This document shows, piece by piece, positions 1 through 6,831 of a DNA stretch of 20,391 nucleotides; within the stretch, counting starts at the first letter, position 1; each line of letters starts with the position of its first letter. The position numbers were made by a program, and so were the translations under genes. The stretch spans positions 1-20,391 of the forward strand of contig JAVKNF010000028.1 in assembly GCA_031537795.1 (NCBI GenBank), given 5' to 3'. Source of the stretch: JAVKNF01 sp031537795. Lineage in GTDB: Bacteria > Pseudomonadota > Alphaproteobacteria > Rickettsiales > Deianiraeaceae. A model generated the notes under the pieces. It saw only the letters and a list, made by a program, of their open reading frames with translations, was not told where the DNA came from and made no database searches.

Positions 1-207
1 AGAAGCTCATGAGAAATGGTATCAAAAATACCCAGAAAAGGCTAAAGAAGCTCATGAGAAATGGTATCAAAAATACCCAGAAAAGGCTAAAGAAGCTCAT
101 GAGAAATGGTATCAAAAATACCCAGAAAAGGCTAAAGAAACTCATGAGAAATGGTATCAAAAATACCCAGAAAAGGCTAAAGAAACTCATGAGAAATGGT
201 ATCAAAA
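1..207 (+). repeat. 45-bp tandem repeat, 4.6 copies
   Basis: Units begin at 1, 46, 91, 136 and 181, and the last breaks off at about 207. The first three units are identical as read. Units four and five share one G-to-A change (Ala to Thr codon) near their start. The near-perfect identity points to recent expansion or homogenisation. The array continues to the left edge, so its full copy number is unknown. Confidence 0.95.
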
Positions 208-337
208 GAATAAAGCAAATATTAAGATGAAAAGAGAGAAAACAAAACAAAAAAATAACGAATCTAATCGAAAATCTAACAGATCTTCTTCTCCAGTATA
301 TTCCGAAGGATTAGAAAGAGATAGAAATGAAAGATAA
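2..337 (+). CDS. Repeat protein, 3' end only (5' end outside the window)
   Basis: Unrecognised protein of which only the last 111 residues are visible. The frame is open from the window edge to TAA at 335-337. It reads as a tandem 15-residue unit, HEKWYQKYPEKAKEA, four full copies plus a partial fifth, followed by a basic, Ser/Asn/Arg-rich tail (KQKNNESNRKSNRSSSPV then SEGLERDRNER). Because the unit is 45 bp, another frame (9-230) is also open and has an ATG, but it stops just after the repeats. The chosen frame continues beyond them and ends 2 bp short of the convergent bamD stop, so I take it as real. The units are charged and helix-prone, with a conserved W-Y-x-x-Y-P core. No catalytic motif is visible and no function is assigned. 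A repeat-rich surface, secreted or nucleic-acid-binding protein would all fit. Confidence 0.6.
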   Translation, partial: EAHEKWYQKYPEKAKEAHEKWYQKYPEKAKEAHEKWYQKYPEKAKETHEKWYQKYPEKAKETHEKWYQKNKANIKMKREKTKQKNNESNRKSNRSSSPVYSEGLERDRNER

Positions 338-339
338 GA

Positions 340-1086
340 TTAAAATTCTCCAGCAGTGAACAATTTAATAAGTCTCTGTAATTGAATTTCTGCGTATTCT
401 TTTTGCTTTAAGTTAAATCTCCCATATTCTTCAATAAAATTTGAATACCTAGAAGCTGCAGATATATAATATTTATCATTAAAATAAAAATCTGCTATCA
501 TAATTTCATTTTTCATTAGACTTTCTCTTAAAGTTTGTGAATTTTTTTCAGCCTCAATTGCATATACAGTGTTTGGATAATTTTTAATTATATATTGTGA
601 AAATTTCAGTGCATCTTGAATTACTCCTTTCTGTCTTTGGTGATCTTTCGGTATTTTAGATAAAGCAAGAGATTTCATGTATATCATATAAGCCATATTT
701 TCACTTCTTGGAAATCTAGTATAAAATTGGTCTGTCAATTCTTCTACTTTTTCGTAATCTTCTCTTAAATATAATAAAAAAACTTGCATTTGATACATTT
801 TTTCATTATATTTTGAAAAGGGGAATTTTCTTCTTAAATTAATTATATCATCTATTGCATCTTTATAGCTTTTAGTTGAAAATTCAAATAGAACGCTGTT
901 ATAATAATCTTCTTCTGTTTCTTTTCGATCTTCAAAAATTGAATTATTGTTAATTTCATTATTATTTATAGCTTGAAAATTATGAACTCTATCACTTGTT
1001 GTGCTGTCTATAAATGCAAAAGCATTGAAGTTGAAATTAAGAAAAATTGAAATGAAAAAAAAAGAATAAAGAAAAGCTTTAGACAT
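340..1086 (-). CDS. bamD: Outer-membrane assembly protein BamD (ComL), without lipobox cysteine
   Basis: BamD is a TPR-type component of the BAM complex that inserts beta-barrel proteins into the outer membrane. The 248 residues show a hydrophobic N-terminus (about 5-24), an Asn/Asp-rich linker to about 60, then helical TPR-like repeats. BamD-typical segments are visible: DQFYTRFPRSENMAYMIYMK (119-138), IKNYPNTVYAIEAE (167-180) and a YY-x3-ASRYSNFIEEYG stretch near 206-222. BamD is normally a lipoprotein anchored through a Cys at the end of its signal peptide. This protein contains no cysteine at all, and the codon before the ATG is TAG in this frame, so no longer in-frame form exists. The start lies inside the gyrB stop region (8-base overlap, ATGTCTAA), which suggests translational coupling to gyrB. 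Family assignment is from remembered conserved blocks and is fairly secure. Confidence 0.85.
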   Translation of the reverse strand: MSKAFLYSFFFISIFLNFNFNAFAFIDSTTSDRVHNFQAINNNEINNNSIFEDRKETEEDYYNSVLFEFSTKSYKDAIDDIINLRRKFPFSKYNEKMYQMQVFLLYLREDYEKVEELTDQFYTRFPRSENMAYMIYMKSLALSKIPKDHQRQKGVIQDALKFSQYIIKNYPNTVYAIEAEKNSQTLRESLMKNEIMIADFYFNDKYYISAASRYSNFIEEYGRFNLKQKEYAEIQLQRLIKLFTAGEF

Positions 1087-3475
1087 CTATATTTTCAGCT
1101 TTTAAAGCATTTTCAATAATAAATTTTCTTCTAGGTTCAACATCATCCCCCATTAAAGAAGTGAAGACTTTATCTGCAATTTCTGCATCATCAAGTGTTA
1201 TTTTTGTTATTGTTCTTGTTTCTGGATCTAATGTGGTGTCCCATAATTGTTCTGCATTCATTTCTCCCAGCCCTTTAAATCTTTGAATATAATAACCTTT
1301 TGAGGAATATTTATTTATCATCTCCATAAATTCAAAAGGGTCTGAATATTCTAATATTTCACCGTCAAAATCAATAAAACCTTTATCAGAAAGAGAATTT
1401 ATAACTTTAATTATTGAGTTACTTTTAAGAATTGAATTTATTAAAAAATCAACATCAGAATATTTAATTTCATTAAAATAACTAATATTTTTGAGAATTT
1501 TCTTTATAAGAAAAGAGGCTTCTTTAATCTCGCTACTCCATTTTTCTTCCTCGTGTTCTATGTTCTGATTTAGATCTTTAATTAAATCAGTATCCAAATT
1601 TTCTAAATTATAATTTTCTTTATTTATTATTTTTATAATATTAAAAATTATGTAAGGTTTGCAATCTATTTTTAAATTCGAAATATTATTTATAAACTTT
1701 TTTGTATCGTATATCAAATTTTCTAATTCAAGACCTGAAATTTGAATCTCATTTTTATCTTTTATAAAAGCTTTTGAACTGAAATTTTTTATAAGAACTT
1801 TATCCAATTCTTGATCATTTTGAGCATAAACATCTGAATTTCCTTTTTTTATTTTATAAAGTGGCGGGTTTGCTAAATATAAATAACCTCTTTCTATAAC
1901 TTCTTTCATTTGTCTATAGAAAAATGTTAAAAGAAGAGTTCTAATATGAGAGCCGTCAACATCAGCATCTGTCATTATGAAGATTTTATGATATTTTATT
2001 TTATCAACATTAAATTCATCTTTCCCTATACCAGTTCCAAGTGTTGAAATAATTGATGTTATAGTATCAGAATTCAACATTTTATCAATTCTTGCTTTTT
2101 CAACATTTAAAATCTTACCTCTTAAAGCTAAAACTGCTTGATTTTTTCTATTTCTTCCTTGTTTTGCAGTACCTCCTGCTGAATTTCCTTCCACTATAAA
2201 AAGCTCTGAAGATTCTGCATCTGCTGTTTGACAATCCGCAAGTTTTCCTGGTGAAAAATTAAAATCAGCTAAACCTTTCTTTCTGCTTAATTCTCTTGCT
2301 TTTCTTGCCGCTTCCCTAGCTAAAGCTGCTTCGTTAATTTTATTTAAAATCAAAAGTGCTTCTGCTGGATTTTGTTCTAAAAAATCTCCTAAACCTCTTG
2401 AAACGGAAGATTCCACAAGAGATCTAATTTCAGAAGAAACTAACTTATCTTTTGTTTGAGATGAAAATTTAGGATCTGGCATTTTTACAGAAATTATATA
2501 AGTTAAACCTTCCCTTATATCGTCTCCTGTTAAATCTGCTATCTTCTTTTTATGATTATTTCTCTCTATGTAATCATTTATAACTCTAGTTAATGAATTT
2601 CTAAAACCAGATAAATGAGTTCCTCCGTCCTTTTGTTTTATATTATTTGTGAAGCAAATTCCGTTATCATGATAGCTGTCGTTCCACTGTAAAACAACTT
2701 CACTTGTCATAGATCCTTCTACTTGCTTGCAAAAAATAACAGGTGTCAATTTTTGTTTGCCTTCGTTGATATATTCAATAAATTGAGATAATCCGCCCTC
2801 ATAAAAAAACACTTTTTCAAATTCCTGTCCAGCTCTCTTATCTTGAAAAGTAATTTTAATTCCAGAATTTAAAAAGGCTATCTCTCTTATTCTTTTTTCT
2901 AAAATTTCAGAATGAAAAGTTATATCACCGAATGTATCAATTGCTGGTAAAAAATTAACTTCTGTTCCTTTTTTATCTGTATCGCCTATTATTCTTAAAG
3001 GTTGACTAGTAGCTCCGTCTTTAAATTCACAAAAATGCTTCTTTCCATTTTTATGAATAGTTAATTTTAAGCAAGAAGATAAAGCATTTACAACTGAAAC
3101 CCCTACTCCATGTAGACCGCCTGATATTTTGTATGAATTTTGATCAAATTTCCCTCCAGAATGCAATTGAGTCATTATAACTTCAGCAGCAGATATACCT
3201 TCTTCTTTATGTATATCTACAGGTATTCCTCTTCCGTTATCTGTAACTGTTACAGAGCCATCTGCTTCAATAATTACAAATATGTCGTCACAATGCCCAG
3301 CTAAAGATTCATCTATCGCATTATCTAGAACCTCAAAAACCATATGATGAAGACCGCTTCCGTCACCTGTATCTCCTATGTACATACCAGGTCTTTTTTT
3401 TACAGCTTCTAAACCTTTTAAAACCTTTATTGAGGATGCATTATATTCTTCTGGGTTTGAAATCTCGTCTGACAT
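1079..3475 (-). CDS. gyrB: DNA gyrase subunit B
   Basis: GyrB is the ATPase subunit of DNA gyrase (GyrA2B2), which introduces negative supercoils. The protein has 798 residues from ATG at 3475; E. coli GyrB has 804. A 13-residue upstream extension is open but does not look like GyrB, so the start MSDEISNPEEY was preferred. Visible in order: GHKL ATPase with EVLDNAIDE (about 48-56) and the ATP lid GGLHGVGVS (119-127), transducer Q-T-K-D-K-L (340-345), TOPRIM with EGNSAGG (429-435) and DADVDGSH (503-510), and the C-terminal QRFKGLGEMN (731-740). The Gram-negative-type insert between TOPRIM and tail (about 545-720) is present but Asn/Ile/Lys-rich and diverged. The TOPRIM motif reads EGN instead of the usual EGD. 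The gene is first of two with bamD. Confidence 0.98.
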   Translation of the reverse strand: MSDEISNPEEYNASSIKVLKGLEAVKKRPGMYIGDTGDGSGLHHMVFEVLDNAIDESLAGHCDDIFVIIEADGSVTVTDNGRGIPVDIHKEEGISAAEVIMTQLHSGGKFDQNSYKISGGLHGVGVSVVNALSSCLKLTIHKNGKKHFCEFKDGATSQPLRIIGDTDKKGTEVNFLPAIDTFGDITFHSEILEKRIREIAFLNSGIKITFQDKRAGQEFEKVFFYEGGLSQFIEYINEGKQKLTPVIFCKQVEGSMTSEVVLQWNDSYHDNGICFTNNIKQKDGGTHLSGFRNSLTRVINDYIERNNHKKKIADLTGDDIREGLTYIISVKMPDPKFSSQTKDKLVSSEIRSLVESSVSRGLGDFLEQNPAEALLILNKINEAALAREAARKARELSRKKGLADFNFSPGKLADCQTADAESSELFIVEGNSAGGTAKQGRNRKNQAVLALRGKILNVEKARIDKMLNSDTITSIISTLGTGIGKDEFNVDKIKYHKIFIMTDADVDGSHIRTLLLTFFYRQMKEVIERGYLYLANPPLYKIKKGNSDVYAQNDQELDKVLIKNFSSKAFIKDKNEIQISGLELENLIYDTKKFINNISNLKIDCKPYIIFNIIKIINKENYNLENLDTDLIKDLNQNIEHEEEKWSSEIKEASFLIKKILKNISYFNEIKYSDVDFLINSILKSNSIIKVINSLSDKGFIDFDGEILEYSDPFEFMEMINKYSSKGYYIQRFKGLGEMNAEQLWDTTLDPETRTITKITLDDAEIADKVFTSLMGDDVEPRRKFIIENALKAENIDV

Positions 3476-3542
3476 ATCTAAATTAATAAAATAACTATAT
3501 AAACTAAAAAGCAAGTTTAATTTTTTTTAGAAATAATCACCT

Positions 3543-3720
3543 ATTTACGGAGTTAATTTTGGGTTATGTGTAAATTTATATTCAAATCAGATCTCTAGAC
3601 ATATATAATATCATCGCACAATTTAAACTTTACTCGAAATTCTAGTAATTCTCGGTAATTATTGCTTCCACTGAATACAATGAATTCAGTTTTAGTTATC
3701 TTTTTATTGTATTTTACCTT
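3543..3720 (+). repeat. Palindromic dispersed repeat element, copy A
   Basis: This stretch is roughly three-quarters identical by eye to 6569-6732, in the same orientation. It has two parts. The first is a long imperfect inverted repeat with arms at 3557-3576 and 3620-3639 and a 43-base interior, the same interior length as in copy B. The second, about 30 bases further on, is a small hairpin with 7-bp stem ACTGAAT / ATTCAGT (3670-3676 and 3684-3690, loop ACAATGA), followed by a T-rich run. Arm pairing is 15 of 20 Watson-Crick plus two G-U wobbles if transcribed on the plus strand. Exact ends are uncertain. Confidence 0.75.
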
Positions 3721-3929
3721 TTATATTTTGTTAAGATTTAATGTTTTTTGCAGTCTTCACAAAGAAAAATTTGCTTTTTTAATTTAAAAAACTTCTTTTA
3801 GTATATTATTTAGATATTCGTTGATTGGCAATTTAATAAATTTAGTTATAAATTTATTTATAAATATACAATTTATTTTTTCAATATCGATAATTATATA
3901 CTTATTCCCCTTAAAATAAGAAAAAAGAC

Positions 3930-3956
3930 TTGACATTTATAATCATTATTTATCTT
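3930..3956 (+). promoter_or_regulatory. Possible promoter of the restriction-modification pair
   Basis: TTGACA at 3930-3935 matches the -35 consensus. TATCTT at 3951-3956 could be the -10 with a 15-bp spacer, slightly shorter than ideal. It would give a leader of about 110 bases before the methyltransferase ATG. Two ATACAAG copies spaced 11 bases apart (3980 and 3991), about one helical turn, lie in that leader and could be an operator, but that is speculative. Confidence 0.4.
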
Positions 3957-4073
3957 GGTGAGATATCTTTTAGATACTAATACAAGTGATATACAAGACA
4001 ACGAAAGATTTTGTTAACTTTCTAAATATTGCAAATAAAAAAATTACATACAAAGAATTTATAGCTTGATTTT

Positions 4074-5183
4074 ATGCCAAGAAAACCATTAGTCCACCCA
4101 GAGATTGATAATAATTATAGCTTTATGGAGGTTTTAACTGGATTTTGTAAGGCAAATATAAGCAATGATTTTTCATTTACAGATATTTCAAAATACTGGA
4201 ATAAACATAATAAAAGTAATTTAATGGCAGTAGACTTGTTTTGTGGCTGTGGTGGAATTTCAAAAGGGCTTGAATTGGCAGGAATAAATGTAATTGCAGG
4301 GCTTGATTTTTTCAAGGAAGCTGGTGAAACATATAAAACAAATTTTAATCATAAGTTTGTTTATGGTGATATAACAAAAAATGAAACAAAAGAAGAATTA
4401 TATAAAACAATCAAAGAAGAGTTAAAAGGAAGGAAATTGAACATTATTGCTGGGGGCTTTCCTTGTCAAGGTTTTTCAATGTCTGGCAGAAGAGATATGA
4501 ATGACCCACGAAATAAACTTTATTTAGAAGTGGTTGATATTGTAAAAACATTAAACCCAGAATTTATCTTTTTAGAGAATGTGAAAGGTTTAATTTCAAT
4601 GGATAGTGGCAGAGTAAAACAAAGGATTTTAGAAGATTTTAGAAATATTGGCTATGAAATACAAGCTCATATTTTAAACGCCGCAGACTATGAAACGCCA
4701 CAAAAAAGAGAAAGAGTTGTATTTATTGGCAATAGAATTTGTAAAAAGATTTTTTACCCTCAAGTTATTGTTAAAAATGGTAAATACAAAACAACAAAAG
4801 ATGCAATTGCTGATTTAATCGACAAAAAAGAAGATAAAAAATTTAGCCATTTTATAACAAAACATACAAAAGATATGCAAGAAAGATTAATGCAAGTTCC
4901 TGAAGGCAAGGGACTTTATAGTAACTATTCCGACTCTTGGAAGAAATGCCCTTGGAATGAAGCGTCTTGCACTATAAAAGAAAATCACGGAGGTGTTAAT
5001 ATACATCCAAAGCTTCCACGGGTTTTAACCGTTCGTGAATGCGCAAGAATACAAAGCTTTCCTGATGATTTTTTATTCAAAGGGACGAAATCAAAGCAGT
5101 TGGTGCAAATTGGTAATGCAGTTCCGCCGAATTTATCAAAAGCAGTTGGTTTAGCAATTTTAAAAAGTTATGAAGAAAATTAG
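4074..5183 (+). CDS. DNA (cytosine-5)-methyltransferase of a type II restriction-modification system
   Basis: This enzyme transfers a methyl group from S-adenosylmethionine to C5 of cytosine within a specific DNA site, protecting host DNA from the partner nuclease. All main C5-methyltransferase motifs are present in the canonical order in 369 residues: motif I VDLFCGCGG (53-61), motif IV GGFPCQGFS with catalytic C131, motif VI ENV (168-170), motif VIII QKRERV (210-215), a variable target-recognition region (about 220-315), motif IX RVLTVRECARIQSFP (316-330) and motif X GNAVPP (347-352). An extra 50 residues precede motif I. M51 could be a shorter start, but ATG at 4074 gives a continuous frame. 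Its stop overlaps the next gene by 14 bases. Recognition sequence cannot be read from the protein. Codon use looks richer in G and C than flanking genes, consistent with acquisition by transfer. Confidence 0.95.
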   Translation: MPRKPLVHPEIDNNYSFMEVLTGFCKANISNDFSFTDISKYWNKHNKSNLMAVDLFCGCGGISKGLELAGINVIAGLDFFKEAGETYKTNFNHKFVYGDITKNETKEELYKTIKEELKGRKLNIIAGGFPCQGFSMSGRRDMNDPRNKLYLEVVDIVKTLNPEFIFLENVKGLISMDSGRVKQRILEDFRNIGYEIQAHILNAADYETPQKRERVVFIGNRICKKIFYPQVIVKNGKYKTTKDAIADLIDKKEDKKFSHFITKHTKDMQERLMQVPEGKGLYSNYSDSWKKCPWNEASCTIKENHGGVNIHPKLPRVLTVRECARIQSFPDDFLFKGTKSKQLVQIGNAVPPNLSKAVGLAILKSYEEN

Positions 5184-5784
5184 TAAAATAGATTTATTTC
5201 TTGAGCTTGCAAAACCAGATGAAACTGGCAATTCAAGAAAAGTTTTAGTTAGTGAGTTTATTGGCAAATATAAATGCTTGCAGTTCGGCAATGGTGGCAG
5301 TTGGTGTCGAGATGACCAAACTCTTGCAAAAAAGTATATCATAGAAAGATTCAAAGAAGGAAGAGGAAATGAGATTACTGCGATTCAATTGTTTGGATTT
5401 AATACAAAAAAGCAAATCCAAAAACAAATAAGAAATGATATTGCAAAAGAAATAATTTCGCAAAAATGTGCAGTTTTGCATATTAGCAATGTTGAAGTTG
5501 ACCATAAAGACGGACATCGTGATGACTACGAAAATTTAAAGCCTGAAAATCAAAAATTAGAAGATTTTCAGCCACTTTCTCCACCAGCGAATAAAGCGAA
5601 AAGACAACATTGTAAAGTTTGCCGTGAAACAAAACAGAGATTTGACGCAAGAGTGCTAGGTTTTTCAAAAGGTTCGTGGTGTGGGGATGGCAAATATCGT
5701 GGCACTTGTGTTGGTTGTTATTGGCACGATATTAAAAAATTTAATCAAGAAATATCTAAAATAAAAGATGACAATGGGGAATAA
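5170..5784 (+). CDS. Type II restriction endonuclease, HNH (beta-beta-alpha metal) family, probable
   Basis: Probable cognate nuclease of the preceding methyltransferase: it would cleave DNA at the same, unmethylated site. The 204 residues contain an HNH-like core, NVEVDHKDGHRDDYEN (107-122), with D111-H112 as the candidate catalytic pair and QPLSPPANKAK (134-144) supplying the closing Asn of the fold. Cys pairs C148-x2-C151 and C180-x2-C183, with C171 between them, probably hold a structural zinc. The fold assignment is from motif recognition. The restriction role rests largely on the 14-base overlap with the methyltransferase gene and shared orientation, the usual layout of such pairs. No frameshift or stop is seen, so the nuclease appears intact. 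A single-strand nicking or Vsr-like repair role is a less likely alternative. Confidence 0.8.
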   Translation: MKKISKIDLFLELAKPDETGNSRKVLVSEFIGKYKCLQFGNGGSWCRDDQTLAKKYIIERFKEGRGNEITAIQLFGFNTKKQIQKQIRNDIAKEIISQKCAVLHISNVEVDHKDGHRDDYENLKPENQKLEDFQPLSPPANKAKRQHCKVCRETKQRFDARVLGFSKGSWCGDGKYRGTCVGCYWHDIKKFNQEISKIKDDNGE

Positions 5785-5807
5785 ATATATAATTAACAAA
5801 ATTATTC

Positions 5808-5836
5808 TTGACATTTATTTTTTATAAAATAAGTAA
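5808..5836 (+). promoter_or_regulatory. Possible peroxiredoxin promoter (-35 only clear)
   Basis: TTGACATTTA at 5808-5817 gives a full -35 hexamer in the 74-base gap before the peroxiredoxin gene. It resembles the TTGACATTTAT before the methyltransferase gene. The -10 at normal spacing is poor (about 5830-5836), while a better TATAAA at 5823 is too close. Confidence 0.3.
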
Positions 5837-5858
5837 TTTTTATTAGTTATAAAAAATA

Positions 5859-6434
5859 ATGTCAATTTATCAAGATGATTTTTCAGATATTCAGGAGTAT
5901 GGAATGGCCAAAGTTGGAGATATATTTCCCGACTTCTCTTTAGTTGTTTCGCCTGTGAAAGAACACTTTAATTTTAAAACAATAACCGAGGAAGACTTAA
6001 AGAATAAATGGTTTGTTTTATTCTTTTGGCCTAAAGATTTTACTTTTGTTTGCCCAACTGAAATGATAGACTACGGAAATATAAAAAAAGAATTAGAAAA
6101 TTTAAACTGTGAACTTCTCGGTTGTAGTATTGATAACGAATATGTTCATGCGAATTGGAAGCTTTCAGATAAAAAATTATCCGAACTACCTTACCCTCTT
6201 CTTTCTGATGTTAAAAGAGAACTTTCTTTATCATTGGGTATTTTAGATCAAGCACACGGCGTTTCTCAAAGAGCTACATTTATCGTTGATGATAAAATGG
6301 TTATTAGGTCTATTATGGTTACTGATTTAAGCGTAGGAAGAAATGCCAAAGAAACATTAAGAATTGTAAGAGCTCTTCAAACGGGTGAACTTTGTCCAGC
6401 TAACTGGGAAAATGGTGATTCATTTATAAAATAA
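5859..6434 (+). CDS. ahpC: Peroxiredoxin, AhpC-type typical 2-Cys
   Basis: This thiol peroxidase reduces hydrogen peroxide and organic hydroperoxides, using a peroxidatic cysteine that is resolved by a C-terminal cysteine of a partner subunit. Key features in 191 residues: FFWPKDFTFVCPTE (55-68) with P58, T62 and peroxidatic C65; Q137-R138-ATF, the usual active-site Arg region; and GELCPANW (176-183) with resolving C179. The segments WPKDFTFVCPTE and SVGRNAKETLRIVRALQTGE match the AhpC branch that includes mycobacterial AhpC. No AhpF or AhpD partner gene is in the window, so the electron donor is unknown. Start is ambiguous: ATG at 5904 has an AGGAG six bases upstream and gives a start nearer the family norm, while ATG at 5859 adds 15 unremarkable residues. 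I list the longer form. The gene lies between the restriction pair and repeat copy B. Confidence 0.93.
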   Translation: MSIYQDDFSDIQEYGMAKVGDIFPDFSLVVSPVKEHFNFKTITEEDLKNKWFVLFFWPKDFTFVCPTEMIDYGNIKKELENLNCELLGCSIDNEYVHANWKLSDKKLSELPYPLLSDVKRELSLSLGILDQAHGVSQRATFIVDDKMVIRSIMVTDLSVGRNAKETLRIVRALQTGELCPANWENGDSFIK

Positions 6435-6568
6435 TTTCTTTTTGTTTACAGGTATATTTTTTGAAAATGAAAATGACAAAAAGGAAAAACTCTAATGTCA
6501 AAAAATTGTAAACTATTTAAGAATTTCAATAAATTTACCCCTGTGAAGGATTAACAGATATAATAGGA

Positions 6569-6732
6569 AATTTACGAAGGTGGTTTCGAGTTATGTTTAA
6601 ATTTATACGCAAATTAAATTTGTAAACATATATAATTTCATTGTGCAATTTAAACTTTACTCGAAATTTCTAATTCCAGCTAAATTATTGCTTTCACTGA
6701 ATACAATCAATGCAGTTTTAATTATTTTTTTC
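6569..6732 (+). repeat. Palindromic dispersed repeat element, copy B
   Basis: Second copy of the element at 3543-3720, same orientation. The long inverted repeat has arms at 6584-6603 and 6647-6666, 18 of 20 complementary, around a 43-base interior. Thirty bases on is the small hairpin ACTGAAT / ATGCAGT (6696-6702 and 6710-6716), 6 of 7 paired, then a T-rich run. It sits downstream of the peroxiredoxin gene and about 100 bases upstream of the next ATG, so it could end one transcript or form the leader of the next. Confidence 0.8.
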
Positions 6733-6820
6733 TTTTGTTATGATAACTTTTAAGATGTATATAATTAGTGAGTTGATATTTCTTGTTTTTTATATTTATT
6801 TGTATTAAAATGTATTTGTT

Positions 6821-6826
6821 TATAAT
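6821..6826 (+). promoter_or_regulatory. Perfect TATAAT -10 box just before an ATG
   Basis: TATAAT lies 5 bases before the ATG at 6832. If used, transcription would start at or next to the start codon, giving a leaderless mRNA. There is no good -35 at 16-18 bp (best TTTGTA at 6799). In such AT-rich DNA this could be chance. Confidence 0.25.
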
Positions 6827-6831
6827 CAATA

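Larger units (their letters stand above)
3476..4073. other. Intergenic region between divergent gyrB and methyltransferase gene
   Basis: About 600 bases without a convincing gene. It holds copy A of the palindromic element (3543-3720), an AT-only stretch with small self-complementary runs (for example around 3846-3866), and a promoter-like TTGACA/TATCTT pair at 3930-3956. A short direct repeat ATACAAG lies at 3980-3986 and 3991-3997. The gyrB promoter should lie near 3480-3560 on the minus strand, but I see no good consensus there. No tRNA or other RNA gene was recognised. Confidence 0.7.
6435..6831. other. Intergenic region containing repeat copy B
   Basis: About 400 bases with no convincing gene. 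It holds copy B of the palindromic element (6569-6732). A 7-bp complementary pair GTTTACA (about 6445) and TGTAAAC (about 6507) is too widely spaced to call a terminator. A TATAAT lies directly before the next ATG. Confidence 0.7.

Noticed and set aside
9..230. Reading frame with ATG through the 45-bp repeats (MRNGIKNTQKRLKKL units)
   Set aside because: It is a by-product of the period being a multiple of three. It stops soon after the array, whereas the neighbouring frame continues to a stop beside bamD.
3476..3514. Extra 13 N-terminal residues of GyrB
   Set aside because: They are hydrophobic, precede the normal GyrB beginning and have no family support; ATG at 3475 gives the usual length.
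3721..4073. Possible tRNA or small RNA gene in the long intergenic region
   Set aside because: No cloverleaf, no T-loop-like GGTTCGAAT and no GC-richer island could be found in this stretch.
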